From assembly GCA_947493265.1 (NCBI GenBank), contig CANLQL010000002.1, positions 248,001 to 312,000 on the forward strand: 64,000 nt of DNA, given 5' to 3'. Numbering within the stretch: position 1 is the stretch's first letter; every line of letters begins with the position of its first letter. Position numbers and translations under genes: made by a program. The DNA comes from an uncultured Litoreibacter sp. (GTDB taxonomy: Bacteria > Pseudomonadota > Alphaproteobacteria > Rhodobacterales > Rhodobacteraceae). Shown here one piece after another: positions 8,914 through 16,907 of the stretch. The notes under the pieces are model-generated. The model saw only the letters and a program-made list of their open reading frames with translations, had not been told where the DNA came from and searched no databases.

Positions 8914-9894
8914 ATGGAAACGACTTTCAATGCATGGAATGTCAGCCGCTACGGTGGCCCCGAAGTCCTCAAACCAGTATCGCGCCCAGTCCCCAAACCA
9001 ACTGCTGGACAGGTTCTAATCCGGATTCGCGCCTCTGCCGTCTCTCGGGCTGATGGGATGATGCGGGCAGGTCAACCAAAGTTCGTGCGTCTTTTTTTGG
9101 GGTTAAAGCGTCCACGATCTGGGTTGGTGGGAACCTGTTTTGCCGGCGACATTGTCGCGGTTGGGAGCAATGTGACCCAATTCCGTATCGGCGATGCGGT
9201 CTTTGGCGAGGCTGGGTTGCAGTTCGGTGCGAATGCGTCCCACATCTGCGTCGATGCGGGTGCCAGCCTTCTAATGAAGCCAGACACAGTCAACTATGAG
9301 GAAGCCGCCACGCTTTTCGATGGTGCGATGACATCTTGGCATTTTCTGACCCGCGTGACGAAAGTAAAGCCGGGGGACGAAGTGCTTATCTTGGGCGGGT
9401 CCGGAAGTCTTGGGACAGCGGCAATTCAGTTTGCCAAAGCCTTGAGGGCCAAAGTAACCGCAAGCACCAGTGCGAAGAACAAGGAGCTTCTCCGGTCTCT
9501 CGGCGCGGATCAGGTGGTAAACTATCAAATAGAAAACCCTTTGAGCCGCTATGCCGCTTATGATGTCGTGTTTGACACGCTTGGTGTTTCGTCTTTCGGT
9601 GCAGCCAAACCCGCATTGGTCAAAGGTGGCCGCTATTTGTGCCCGGTGCTTGGACATACATTGCTACGCGACATGATCTGGAGCGGATTGTTTGGCGACA
9701 AGAAAGCCAAATTTGCGGCAGCTGGCATGTCCACCCCCGCGGTCCATCGCGAGGAATTGACAGAAGTCCTCGTGCTTATGGGTAACGATCAGTTCTCACC
9801 TGTGATGGATAGGATCTACCCCCTGGTCGATCTGGTCGAGGCGCATCGCTATGTAGAGACAGGCCGTAAGCGTGGCAATGTCGTTGTCGTTTGA
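8914..9894 (+). CDS. NAD(P)-dependent MDR-family oxidoreductase (quinone reductase-like)
   Basis: A 326-residue medium-chain dehydrogenase/reductase of the zinc-independent quinone oxidoreductase/reticulon-4-interacting type. The catalytic GroES-like domain (YGGPEVLKP...GQVLIRIRASAVSRADGMMR) is followed by a Rossmann domain with GGSGSLGTAAIQFAKAL near residue 143. No structural zinc cysteine cluster is visible. The start at 8914 is preferred over the ATG at 8902 because GGAG (8904-8907) sits 6 bp before it. The gene is divergent from the LysR gene and is probably its target. The substrate is unknown. Confidence 0.85.
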   Translation: METTFNAWNVSRYGGPEVLKPVSRPVPKPTAGQVLIRIRASAVSRADGMMRAGQPKFVRLFLGLKRPRSGLVGTCFAGDIVAVGSNVTQFRIGDAVFGEAGLQFGANASHICVDAGASLLMKPDTVNYEEAATLFDGAMTSWHFLTRVTKVKPGDEVLILGGSGSLGTAAIQFAKALRAKVTASTSAKNKELLRSLGADQVVNYQIENPLSRYAAYDVVFDTLGVSSFGAAKPALVKGGRYLCPVLGHTLLRDMIWSGLFGDKKAKFAAAGMSTPAVHREELTEVLVLMGNDQFSPVMDRIYPLVDLVEAHRYVETGRKRGNVVVV

Positions 9895-9996
9895 ACGGGG
9901 GCAGTAACATGACCACGCTTTCCAACTCACCGTACTAGGCGCGGTACGCTGACGTCTGTTTCCTTTTGTCCATTCTCTGCTGCGTTGGCTCCAAAG

Positions 9997-10857
9997 TTAC
10001 CGGTGTCTGGCAAGAAGCAAAAACGCCGGAAGTGCAATTCCAAGCCACACGACGCTGTAAAGCGCTGCTGGAATGGCATAGGCGTTGAACGCAGGGCCAT
10101 TCGCAACCAATAGTCCAGCGATTGCCAGCGCTAACGCCCCGTTTTGAACGCCGGTCTCTATTGCGATGGTCTTTGCTTCTCGGTCAGATGCGCCGAGTAA
10201 ACGTGAGAGTGTGAACCCGATAATCGACAAAGCGGCGACCAGAGCAAACAATCCCAGCCCTAGCCGTGCGAAATTATCTGTAACAACTTGCCAGTTTGAA
10301 CTGATCGCCCCAACAATGACCGCGACGAATAGAACCACCGCCATTTTTGCCAACGCAGGTGCTATCGCATTCGTCGCTGTCGGTGCTGCAGCCCGCAGTC
10401 CCACCCCGAGCGTTATCGGCAGCGCAGTTAGAAGAAAGGCTGTGACCGCCGTTGATGCAATATCAATTTCGGGCGCAGTGGACCCCATGAATTGGGTTAC
10501 AGCGAAATCGAGAACGACTGGGATGGTCATGACGCAAGTCAGGCTGAACGTGGCCGTGAGCGTCACCGAAAGCGCGACATCCCAGTTTGCAAGCTTTGTG
10601 ACGATGTTGCTTGCGGCCCCGCCAGGACATGCGGCGAGGATCATGATCCCAACGGCGGTCTCGCCCGTGAAGCCAAAGATCCGGATAATTGTGTAACCTA
10701 TGACCGGAAGAAGAACGATCTGGTTCAAAGCCCCGATCCAGAACGCGCGCGGACGTTCTGCGATCCGTTGAAAGTCCGATGGTGTAAGCCCCAACCCAAG
10801 GCTGAACATGATGACCACAACAGCAAATGGCAGAAGCGCCGAAATAAATACGTCCAT
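9997..10857 (-). CDS. Bile acid:sodium symporter (BASS) family transporter
   Basis: A 286-residue membrane protein with about nine hydrophobic segments. The hallmark sequences of the BASS/SBF family are present: MFSLGLGLTPSDF in the first loop and ACPGGAASNIVTKLANWDVALSV near residue 75. Bacterial relatives take up organic acids such as pantoate, pyruvate-like compounds or bile acids with sodium, so the substrate cannot be named. It is a single gene, convergent with the MDR gene. Confidence 0.88.
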   Translation of the reverse strand: MDVFISALLPFAVVVIMFSLGLGLTPSDFQRIAERPRAFWIGALNQIVLLPVIGYTIIRIFGFTGETAVGIMILAACPGGAASNIVTKLANWDVALSVTLTATFSLTCVMTIPVVLDFAVTQFMGSTAPEIDIASTAVTAFLLTALPITLGVGLRAAAPTATNAIAPALAKMAVVLFVAVIVGAISSNWQVVTDNFARLGLGLFALVAALSIIGFTLSRLLGASDREAKTIAIETGVQNGALALAIAGLLVANGPAFNAYAIPAALYSVVWLGIALPAFLLLARHR

Positions 10858-10970
10858 GTGCCGTCGACCCCACTCCTATAGGACTTCAAAAGTGCCAGTA
10901 GAATATGCGATTGCGGCATAATTTACGAGCGCGCGGTGGGCTGGCCTGGGAGCGGGGGGATCAGGTTTTC

Positions 10971-11648
10971 TCAGGCTGGAAGCGCGAGAGAATGCGGAGG
11001 AGACGTGATTGTGTTCATGGGGCTTGCGGAAAAAGGTGTGCTGAGGTCAAAGCATTCCGTTCTTGAGCTGGCATCTGACCAAAGTCCTTTGACGTAGCGC
11101 GGTGTCATGCCAATTAACTGCGCGGCGATGAAATCGCGCTTATGGGCGACCAGAACATCTATCTCGTGATGTACGACGTCCATTTTGGTCGCACACGCGG
11201 CGAGGTTAGTAGCGCTCGTCCCTACACACAAAGGGTCGGATAAAGCCGTCAGATTTCCCAGTCTTGAGGCATTTGTTAGCAAAGCCGCCGACCGCATGAT
11301 ATTGGTTGTGAGCAGGGGATAGTCTGAAACGAAACCCTTTTGCTGCGCAAAATTATCCGGGCCCAAAATGGCTGACGACACGGACTTGTACGGCGTAAGT
11401 GTCGTGCCCCAGAGGTCATCGTTGAGTATGTCGAGATACGTGGCAATCAAGCGTTCGCGTTTCTCTTTCGACGCCGGGAGGAGATTGAGAAAGCCAAGCA
11501 TTGTTGTCGTTGAAACAAGCCGCGCATGGTCCTTAAATGTCAGAAACGCAGGAACCCCGTGGTGCTCGCACGCACGATTGCACGCTTCACGTTCAAGCTG
11601 AGAGATGTCGCACAAGGCATGGACAGAACAAATGATGAGAGCTTTCAT
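10971..11648 (-). CDS. HAD-superfamily-like protein lacking the catalytic DxD motif
   Basis: A 225-residue protein, start at 11648 behind AAGGAGA. The N-terminus MKALIICSVHALCDISQLEREACNR lines up with the phosphoglycolate phosphatase-type HAD start (MKALIFDxDGVLVDT...REAWNR). The two catalytic Asp are replaced by Cys and Val, and the Gly by His. The following FKDHARL region and LTTN and TSATN segments resemble a HAD cap and motif II area. It is probably catalytically dead, or uses the fold for binding. The HAD assignment is by eye and tentative. An upstream intergenic copy of a repeated 39-bp element lies about 200 bp before the start. Confidence 0.55.
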   Translation of the reverse strand: MKALIICSVHALCDISQLEREACNRACEHHGVPAFLTFKDHARLVSTTTMLGFLNLLPASKEKRERLIATYLDILNDDLWGTTLTPYKSVSSAILGPDNFAQQKGFVSDYPLLTTNIMRSAALLTNASRLGNLTALSDPLCVGTSATNLAACATKMDVVHHEIDVLVAHKRDFIAAQLIGMTPRYVKGLWSDASSRTECFDLSTPFSASPMNTITSPPHSLALPA

Positions 11649-11851
11649 GGTGGTCTCCTTCTGGTCAAGAAATGTAGGCGATGGGCCGAGACAGCGCCGT
11701 TTTGGATCACGAACAATCAAAGAAACAACGCGACGTTCCATCCGGCTACGAGCAGCACAGAAAGTGATGAGAAGTAGATCACGTAAAACTGCATTTGATC
11801 GTCCCCGTTCGATGTTGTTCAGAAACGAATAAGTCAGCTTGCAGCCAAAGA

Positions 11852-11890
11852 ATTGACCGACGGGGCCAGCGTTTTGACCTGCCCGGCCAA
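11852..11890. promoter_or_regulatory. Conserved 39-bp element, copy B
   Basis: Shares the pattern ATTGAC, 8 bases, CCAGC, 1 base, TTTTGACCT, 3 bases, CGGCCAA without gaps with positions 15407-15445. It lies in the divergent intergenic region between the HAD-like gene (minus) and the P-loop kinase gene (plus), about 100 bp from the latter. It looks like a shared regulator site, possibly for the AraC-type protein encoded at 15454-16458. Confidence 0.45.
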
Positions 11891-11989
11891 TATGCGGGAT
11901 GCCCAGTTGCCGATCTTTTCGCGCACTGATTATGGTTGTGCAGCAGCCCAGGCTCACTGGGTATTTACTTCGAATTGGAGGAGGTATTC

Positions 11990-12484
11990 ATGACCGAGCA
12001 TCGCCCAACACTCAACTTTCTTTGCGGCAAAATCGCTGCGGGAAAATCAACGCTGGCGGCAAAACTGGCCACCGCGGACACCACGGTTCTGATCGCCGAA
12101 GATGAGTGGCTTGCATCGCTCTTTTCGGAGGAATTGCAACATCCAAAAGACTACCTGCGGTGTGCGAAAAAGTTACGGTCCGCAATCGCGCCGCATATCA
12201 TAGAGCTGCTGAATGCAGGCGTCTCGGTGGTACTCGACTTTCAGGGCAATACGGTCGAAAGCCGCGCATGGATGCGCAGTTTGCTCGATCAAACAGACGC
12301 GGATCATCAGTTTCACGTGTTGATGCCACCCGATGAGGTGTGTCTGGAGCGGTTGCGGGCGCGAAACGAAAGCGGTCGTCATCCGTTCACCGTGAACGAA
12401 GAGCAGTTCCATCAAATCAGTGCTTACTTCTTGCCGCCGACACTTGATGAAGGCTTTGACCTTGTTATCCATGACCAAGCATAA
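11990..12484 (+). CDS. P-loop kinase-like ATPase (AAA_33/zeta-type fold)
   Basis: A 164-residue cytosolic protein whose start at 11990 follows a strong GGAGGAGG ribosome site (11977-11984). Walker A is GKIAAGKST (residues ~14-22). Later come an EDEW acidic segment after the second strand, the strand VVLDFQGNTVESR, and a lid-like region LERLRARNESGRHPF. These are features of small-molecule kinases of the AAA_33/chloramphenicol phosphotransferase-like group. The substrate cannot be told. It is convergent with the DUF1772 gene, separated by a strong hairpin. Confidence 0.75.
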   Translation: MTEHRPTLNFLCGKIAAGKSTLAAKLATADTTVLIAEDEWLASLFSEELQHPKDYLRCAKKLRSAIAPHIIELLNAGVSVVLDFQGNTVESRAWMRSLLDQTDADHQFHVLMPPDEVCLERLRARNESGRHPFTVNEEQFHQISAYFLPPTLDEGFDLVIHDQA

Positions 12485-12491
12485 TCTTGAA

Positions 12492-12510
12492 CGGGGCCGC
12501 ACTGGCCCCG
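12492..12510. terminator. Hairpin between convergent genes, terminator-like
   Basis: A perfect 7-bp GC stem, CGGGGCC (12492-12498) and GGCCCCG (12504-12510), has a 5-nt loop and sits 8 bp after the kinase stop and 10 bp after the convergent DUF1772 stop. Neither side has a long T run, so it may act as a transcript-end barrier or a Rho-assisted terminator rather than a classical intrinsic one. Confidence 0.5.
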
Positions 12511-12520
12511 CTCAGAAGGT

Positions 12521-13030
12521 TCAGACAGGTTGTGTCTGGTTCTGCGTTATAGAGAGCAGTCCAAACAGCAATAGGGCGGCAGATAAAGCGGACGCTGCCG
12601 TCCGAATGGTGTTCCAGAAGGTCCAATGCGGTAGGTAGGTTCTTTTCCAATAGCCGCTCGCCTCTGCCGACGAAGCGTCCATTCTGGCAAGGGCTTCATT
12701 CATTGGCACATTGAAGAGAACGGTGACACCGAAGCATCCTACAAAATAGACAAGCCCCGCGAAAACGAACAGGGTTCCGGGTCCGCTTCCGACGACAAAT
12801 CCTCCGTATGCGGCAATCGCAAGTGACACAGGGGCCATGCCAATAAACAGCGTCATGAACACCCAGCGAAAGACCTCTCGGTTGATGACCTGCATGGCGT
12901 CAATGCCGCCAATCCCACCGGTATGGGCAAGCGAGCGCATGATAAAGTCGGAAAATGCCAGAAAGACTCCGCTGACGAGCGCATAGGCGATGATGGCGAA
13001 TTGAAGGGCAAAAAAAATTAAAGGTGACAT
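12521..13030 (-). CDS. DUF1772 (anthrone oxygenase family) membrane protein
   Basis: A 169-residue integral membrane protein with four hydrophobic segments, of the DUF1772/anthrone-oxygenase type. Typical features are the N-terminal FLAFSDFIMRSL segment, the central AMQVINREVFRWVFM segment, the FNVPMNEAL motif near residue 115 and the C-terminal YWKRTYLPHWTFWNTIRT segment, which is the most conserved part. The biochemical role of bacterial members is unknown. It is the last gene of a minus-strand series that begins with an AraC regulator. Confidence 0.82.
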   Translation of the reverse strand: MSPLIFFALQFAIIAYALVSGVFLAFSDFIMRSLAHTGGIGGIDAMQVINREVFRWVFMTLFIGMAPVSLAIAAYGGFVVGSGPGTLFVFAGLVYFVGCFGVTVLFNVPMNEALARMDASSAEASGYWKRTYLPHWTFWNTIRTAASALSAALLLFGLLSITQNQTQPV

Positions 13031-13095
13031 TGGAAGTCTCTCTTCATCTGACGGGGGAATGGGCGGCGCGCAAATTCAGCGGGCCACATGTTTGT

Positions 13096-13503
13096 TCAGG
13101 GTTTGATCGAGCCACCGACCAAGCGCTTGCGGAAGGCAAAGAGGCACAGGGCGGCGATCGCGATCTCAAGAAGCAGCGCACCAATGATGCCGGAAGATGG
13201 AATCCCATCGACAGCCAAACCAATGAACCGTCCGGCGGGAAAGGCCAGAAACACGATGAGTGTCGAAGCCACGGCCAATTGCGCCAGGGCAGACCGCCAG
13301 ATACCGAGAAGCATCAGGATACCGAGTGTTGTCAGGCCAGCCGCAGGTGCCCGCAATTCGCTTAGCAAACTGGGGTTCTCGCCTAAGATAATGCCATAGC
13401 TGGCGTAAAAGACATGCGGCGATAGCATGATCATACCGCCAATCCCGATAGCTGTGAGGCCAGAGATGCAAAGGGTGATTTTTTCAAGTGTATTCAGGGT
13501 CAT
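13096..13503 (-). CDS. DUF4345-like small membrane protein
   Basis: A 135-residue protein with four transmembrane helices. Its order of features (ISGLTAIGIGGMIMLSPHVFYASYGI at the N-terminus, ELRAPAAGLTTLGILMLLG in the second helix region, FLAFPAGRFIGLAVDGIPS later) fits the DUF4345 family. Function is unknown. It lies 65 bp upstream of the DUF1772 gene on the same strand. Many genomes keep these two families next to NmrA-like and flavin-reductase genes, as here, which suggests a shared redox or detoxification regulon. Confidence 0.75.
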   Translation of the reverse strand: MTLNTLEKITLCISGLTAIGIGGMIMLSPHVFYASYGIILGENPSLLSELRAPAAGLTTLGILMLLGIWRSALAQLAVASTLIVFLAFPAGRFIGLAVDGIPSSGIIGALLLEIAIAALCLFAFRKRLVGGSIKP

Positions 13504-13569
13504 GTGTCTAGTCTCTCTAATTTTTTGAGGGCTTGCAGCAGCGCGTTTTGATTAAGCCGCCGCTTTGGC

Positions 13570-13863
13570 TTAGTCCGCTTCGATCAGCTCGATATCCAAG
13601 CGACAGATGCGAATTTGGGTGTCTTGATCTTGGTGAAGCAGCGCCGTGTTTAGGGGCGCGATCAGGCTCTCGACAAGCTCTGGAAGAGCATGCGACTTGT
13701 CGTTTTGCTCTTTGAGCTCTGGTGAGTTGATCTTTCTCAGAACACAGGTCGTTTCCAAGCCATCGAGCGGATTGAGAGGCTCAGGGTAGGCCGCTGCGGT
13801 TTCAGGCAACAGCAACCCAAAGGGAATGAGCATCGCGAGCGTGGTAAGTTTCAGCGATTCCAT
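13570..13863 (-). CDS. Small exported protein of unknown function, 97 aa
   Basis: The start at 13863 is chosen because AAAGGA lies 8 bp upstream and the product then begins with a signal peptide (MESLKLTTLAMLIPFGLLLPETAAAYP). The frame is open 19 codons further upstream, without a ribosome site. The mature part has two cysteines (in TTCVLRK and RICRLDI) that could pair in the periplasm. No family is recognised. It lies between the flavin reductase and DUF4345 genes on the same strand and is probably cotranscribed. Confidence 0.6.
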   Translation of the reverse strand: MESLKLTTLAMLIPFGLLLPETAAAYPEPLNPLDGLETTCVLRKINSPELKEQNDKSHALPELVESLIAPLNTALLHQDQDTQIRICRLDIELIEAD

Positions 13864-13929
13864 TTCACGGGTCCTTTGGATGATTGTGGTTCTTATGGGC
13901 GGCCCTAAACCGCCGCCCATTCTGGTGAC

Positions 13930-14484
13930 TCACGATGCAAGACGTTCGGCACCTTCGTGCAGAGCCAACGTCTGGGCTGCTGACGTCAGATCTGACAACA
14001 CGTCTGGGGCCGTAAGGCGTCCGCTGCTGGTATCAAAGACATCGTAGAAATTCCGAACGGATACGGCTGCTCTAAGGTCCACTCCGAAATACTCGGCCGA
14101 CCCTTTTGCAGAAGCCAGCACGCTACCGGCACCGCCAGGGCCGGGGGAGGTAGCAAGATAGACTGTTGGTTTGTTCTGGAACACCTTTTGATCAATCCGG
14201 CTGGCCCAATCGAACAAGTTTTTATAAGCGGCGGAATAGGTCCCGTTGTGCTCCGCGAACGACACAATCACCCCGTCCGCGGAGCCAATCTTCTCAAAGA
14301 AATTCTTCGCCGCGGCCGGTTGGCCGATCTCTTTCTCAAGGTCTTCGCTGTAGATCGGCAGCGCGTAATCATTGAGGTCTAAGACCTCAATTTCGGCATC
14401 AGGAACAAGCGTCGCAGTGAATTTCGCAAGCGCTCTGTTGATTGAGGTTTTGCTGTTGCTTGCGCCGAAAGTCAGAATTCTCAT
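13930..14484 (-). CDS. NADPH-dependent FMN reductase family protein
   Basis: A 184-residue flavodoxin-like protein. The start at 14484 has GGAGA 6 bp upstream. The N-terminal strand-loop ILTFGASNSKTSINRALA binds the FMN phosphate, and FAEHNGTYSAAYKNLFDW is the conserved flavin-contact region of the NADPH-dependent FMN/azo/chromate reductase family (Pfam FMN_red). It probably reduces quinones or nitro/azo compounds in the cytosol. It follows the NmrA-like gene by 35 bp, suggesting an operon. Confidence 0.85.
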   Translation of the reverse strand: MRILTFGASNSKTSINRALAKFTATLVPDAEIEVLDLNDYALPIYSEDLEKEIGQPAAAKNFFEKIGSADGVIVSFAEHNGTYSAAYKNLFDWASRIDQKVFQNKPTVYLATSPGPGGAGSVLASAKGSAEYFGVDLRAAVSVRNFYDVFDTSSGRLTAPDVLSDLTSAAQTLALHEGAERLAS

Positions 14485-14519
14485 GTCTTTTCTCCAGTAG
14501 AATATGGGAAGTTTCCGTG

Positions 14520-15347
14520 TCAGGCCGCCGTGGCCCAAGCACCTCGAGAGGCCGCCGCTGCAGCAAAAGCAGCAAAATCGCGAGGCTTGCGACCAAGCGC
14601 TCGTTCAACCCCGTTAGCGACTTTGGCATTGCGTCCATCAAGCGTTTCGCGTGCGACCTGGGTGAAGACATCGGCGACAAAGTCACCGCCTGCAGCTGCA
14701 ACATTTGCGTGAAAGTCTTCAAAACTGATTGGCACATGTTGGATATGTCGCCCCAAGGTGGTCGAAAGCACCTTCGCCATCTCGGAAAAACTCATCAAAC
14801 GCGGGCCGGTGACCTCGTAGCGTTCGCCGATATGACCGTCCTCGGTCAGTGATGCGACAACAACGTCCGCGATGTCATCAATATCGATGATGGGTTCAGT
14901 GATATCACCGCCGGGCATGGGTAGCGTGCCATCCACAATGGGGTCGCGCAGATAGCCCTCGCTGAAATTCTGCGCAAACCAGGCAGCGCGGACGATGGTG
15001 AACGCGAGCCCAGAATTGCGTACGACGTCTTCGCCCAAGCTGGCAAAATGCTCGCCGCGTCCAGATAGCAAGACGATTTGTTCAAGCCCCGTCTCGCCTG
15101 CTACTTTTGCAAAGGCCTCCAACTTTTCCACAGCGCCCGGAAAGGCAAGGTCTGGAAAATAGGTGACGTAGGCTTTGCTCGCTCCTGTCAACGCGGGCGT
15201 CCAAGTTTCCGGTGCGTCCCAGTCAAAGGGAATGTCCGCGCCGCGTGATCCGCGCCGGACAGCGATGTGTTTTGCCTCCAGGCGCGCCGCAACACGCGAT
15301 CCGGTTTTTCCGTTCGCGCCGACAACGAGGATTGGTTGAGTTGGCAT
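14520..15347 (-). CDS. NmrA-like NAD(P)-binding protein
   Basis: A 275-residue atypical short-chain dehydrogenase. The start at 15347 follows AAGGAG. The dinucleotide-binding motif is VVGANGKTGSRVAARL (~residues 8-20). QIVLLSGRGEH and the later FTIVRAAWFAQNFSEG match the NmrA/QOR2-like family, members of which sense NAD(P) or reduce quinones. A Thr/Tyr-Lys catalytic set is not obvious. It is flanked by the AraC gene upstream and the FMN reductase downstream. Copy A of the 39-bp element lies in its promoter region. Confidence 0.82.
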   Translation of the reverse strand: MPTQPILVVGANGKTGSRVAARLEAKHIAVRRGSRGADIPFDWDAPETWTPALTGASKAYVTYFPDLAFPGAVEKLEAFAKVAGETGLEQIVLLSGRGEHFASLGEDVVRNSGLAFTIVRAAWFAQNFSEGYLRDPIVDGTLPMPGGDITEPIIDIDDIADVVVASLTEDGHIGERYEVTGPRLMSFSEMAKVLSTTLGRHIQHVPISFEDFHANVAAAGGDFVADVFTQVARETLDGRNAKVANGVERALGRKPRDFAAFAAAAASRGAWATAA

Positions 15348-15406
15348 TAGTGATGCTCCTTGGTTGAGAGTTGTCACCAGGGGATAAGCATTCCACACGC
15401 TGATAT

Positions 15407-15445
15407 ATTGACAGCGACCGCCAGCCTTTTGACCTAAGCGGCCAA
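15407..15445. promoter_or_regulatory. Conserved 39-bp element, copy A
   Basis: Lies between the AraC-type regulator gene and the NmrA-like gene, 60-98 bp upstream of the latter's start. It matches 11852-11890 without gaps in the blocks ATTGAC, CCAGC, TTTTGACCT and CGGCCAA. Part of it (ACCTAAG, one differing base, GGCCAAA) recurs at 25891-25905. It is a candidate activator site for the adjacent AraC-type regulator. Confidence 0.5.
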
Positions 15446-15453
15446 AGACACGA

Positions 15454-16458
15454 TTATTTTGCCAGCGACTTTCTATAATTTGCTGGTGTCTCATTCGTCC
15501 AGCGCTTGAAGGCCCGGTTAAATGCACTCTGCTCCGAAAACCCAGTTAGAAATGCAATCTCGGACAAGGAGCAGTTCGCTTCGCGCAGCATGCTGAGCGC
15601 AATTTCTCGCCGGGTCTCTTCGGCCAGCGTCTGAAAGCTGGCACCGTGATCGGCAAGTCGACGGTGAAATGACCGCACGCTGAATCCCAACTCGCGGGCC
15701 ACGTCTGCCATCTTGGGCAACCCTTCACTCAAGACCCGCGCGATCTCTTCCTTTGTGGTGCGCACCAGCGTCGGGTCGGTGTTGAGTTGCTCCAATTCAG
15801 CATCGAGGTGCTTTGTCAGAAATTCGGATAGAGCCAGATCACCGAGTTTGTTCTCTATCTCAAGGCTGGATTGCGAGAACAGTATCCCGTCTGCCTGCGC
15901 GCCAAACGTGACCTTACAGCCAAAGAAATCTTCAAATAGCTGCGCATCACGCGGCGCTGAGTGTCGGAACGTAACCAATTCCGGCGTAATCTTCTTAGCG
16001 GCCACTTGGTCAATAGCTTGAAACATAGCCGACAATCCGGCTTCAGGTGAAAACACCAAACCCGGGCCAGACCCGACCAGTACATCTTGTCGAAGCAATG
16101 TTGCGTTGTCTTGAACATCCAATTGGTAGCGTACGCTGTCGGACAGGAGCGAGTGATACCGCGCCATGCGTTGCAGCACCCCGCCGACATTTGGGGCCGC
16201 TTTGCAGGCCAACGCAAGCGTGCCCAATTTATCAATATCAAGTGATTGCGCGTGCCGGACCGAGACGGCAGCGCGGTCAGGGGCCCGTTCGGCAACCAGT
16301 CCCAGAATTTCGTAATGCGCCTCAGCCGTGATCTTGCCGTCCTTCACCGCGGCCTGCATCAGTGTTTCTCCGCCGTAGGACAGTTTTCCTTCCGTCGTCA
16401 GCGCAAAACCTGCAGCACCTGCAAAATATTGGGTTACGATGATTAATACGGACGGCAT
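15454..16458 (-). CDS. AraC-family transcriptional regulator
   Basis: A 334-residue regulator. The C-terminal ~100 residues hold two helix-turn-helix units typical of AraC/XylS (MADVARELGFSVRSFHRRLADHGASF and SLSEIAFLTGFSEQSAFNRAFKRW, then TPANYRK). The N-terminal ~200 residues match the OruR/ArgR-type arabinose-binding-like domain with no clear ligand. The ATG at 16458 is used; a TTG 17 codons upstream is possible. It is the first gene of the minus-strand NmrA/FMN-reductase/DUF4345/DUF1772 series and probably its activator. Confidence 0.85.
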   Translation of the reverse strand: MPSVLIIVTQYFAGAAGFALTTEGKLSYGGETLMQAAVKDGKITAEAHYEILGLVAERAPDRAAVSVRHAQSLDIDKLGTLALACKAAPNVGGVLQRMARYHSLLSDSVRYQLDVQDNATLLRQDVLVGSGPGLVFSPEAGLSAMFQAIDQVAAKKITPELVTFRHSAPRDAQLFEDFFGCKVTFGAQADGILFSQSSLEIENKLGDLALSEFLTKHLDAELEQLNTDPTLVRTTKEEIARVLSEGLPKMADVARELGFSVRSFHRRLADHGASFQTLAEETRREIALSMLREANCSLSEIAFLTGFSEQSAFNRAFKRWTNETPANYRKSLAK

Positions 16459-16907
16459 GGTTTCAAATTCTATTGTGAAGGCATGGTCAGCCAAAAAGTA
16501 AGCTAACAATTAACATGCAACACTTCACTTTGGAAACATGGGCGTGGATATCGCCCAGCAAAGCATGACCTACGCTACGGCCAAGAGAGAGAACCTCTCA
16601 GCCCTGGCGACGGCTAAACGGACTAGAGAAGACAGTTCCTGTGTCCGAACAAAGATCAGCTTTGTTCCGTGACGGGTGAATTCTGACGATCAAAGGCTTC
16701 TCTTGCGCGGCGAATGCCGCGTCTGACCGGCTGCACCGCAGTACCGGGATGCAAGATAAGCTGCAGGTTTGAGCGCATGGGTGCAGTCAGTTGTAAGTGT
16801 GATTAAGCCCATGCTGCTCTGCATATGTTTTTAACTTTGAGCCATTCTTGGCGGATGCTGCAAAAAGCCCCAAAGCCCGTAGTCGAACCAAATCACTATT
16901 TCAGGTT
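16459..16907. other. About 450 bp without a recognisable gene
   Basis: This region separates the AraC-type gene from the end of the flavoreductase operon. Both flanking genes are on the minus strand, so it should hold the AraC-gene promoter and the end of the redox operon transcript. I see no defensible reading frame, RNA gene or strong hairpin in it. Confidence 0.5.

Noticed and set aside
11649-11957. N-terminal extension of the HAD-like protein (frame open to 11957)
   Set aside because: The ATG at 11648 has a strong ribosome site and opens the recognisable HAD-like N-terminus; the upstream part has no such features and covers the regulatory element.
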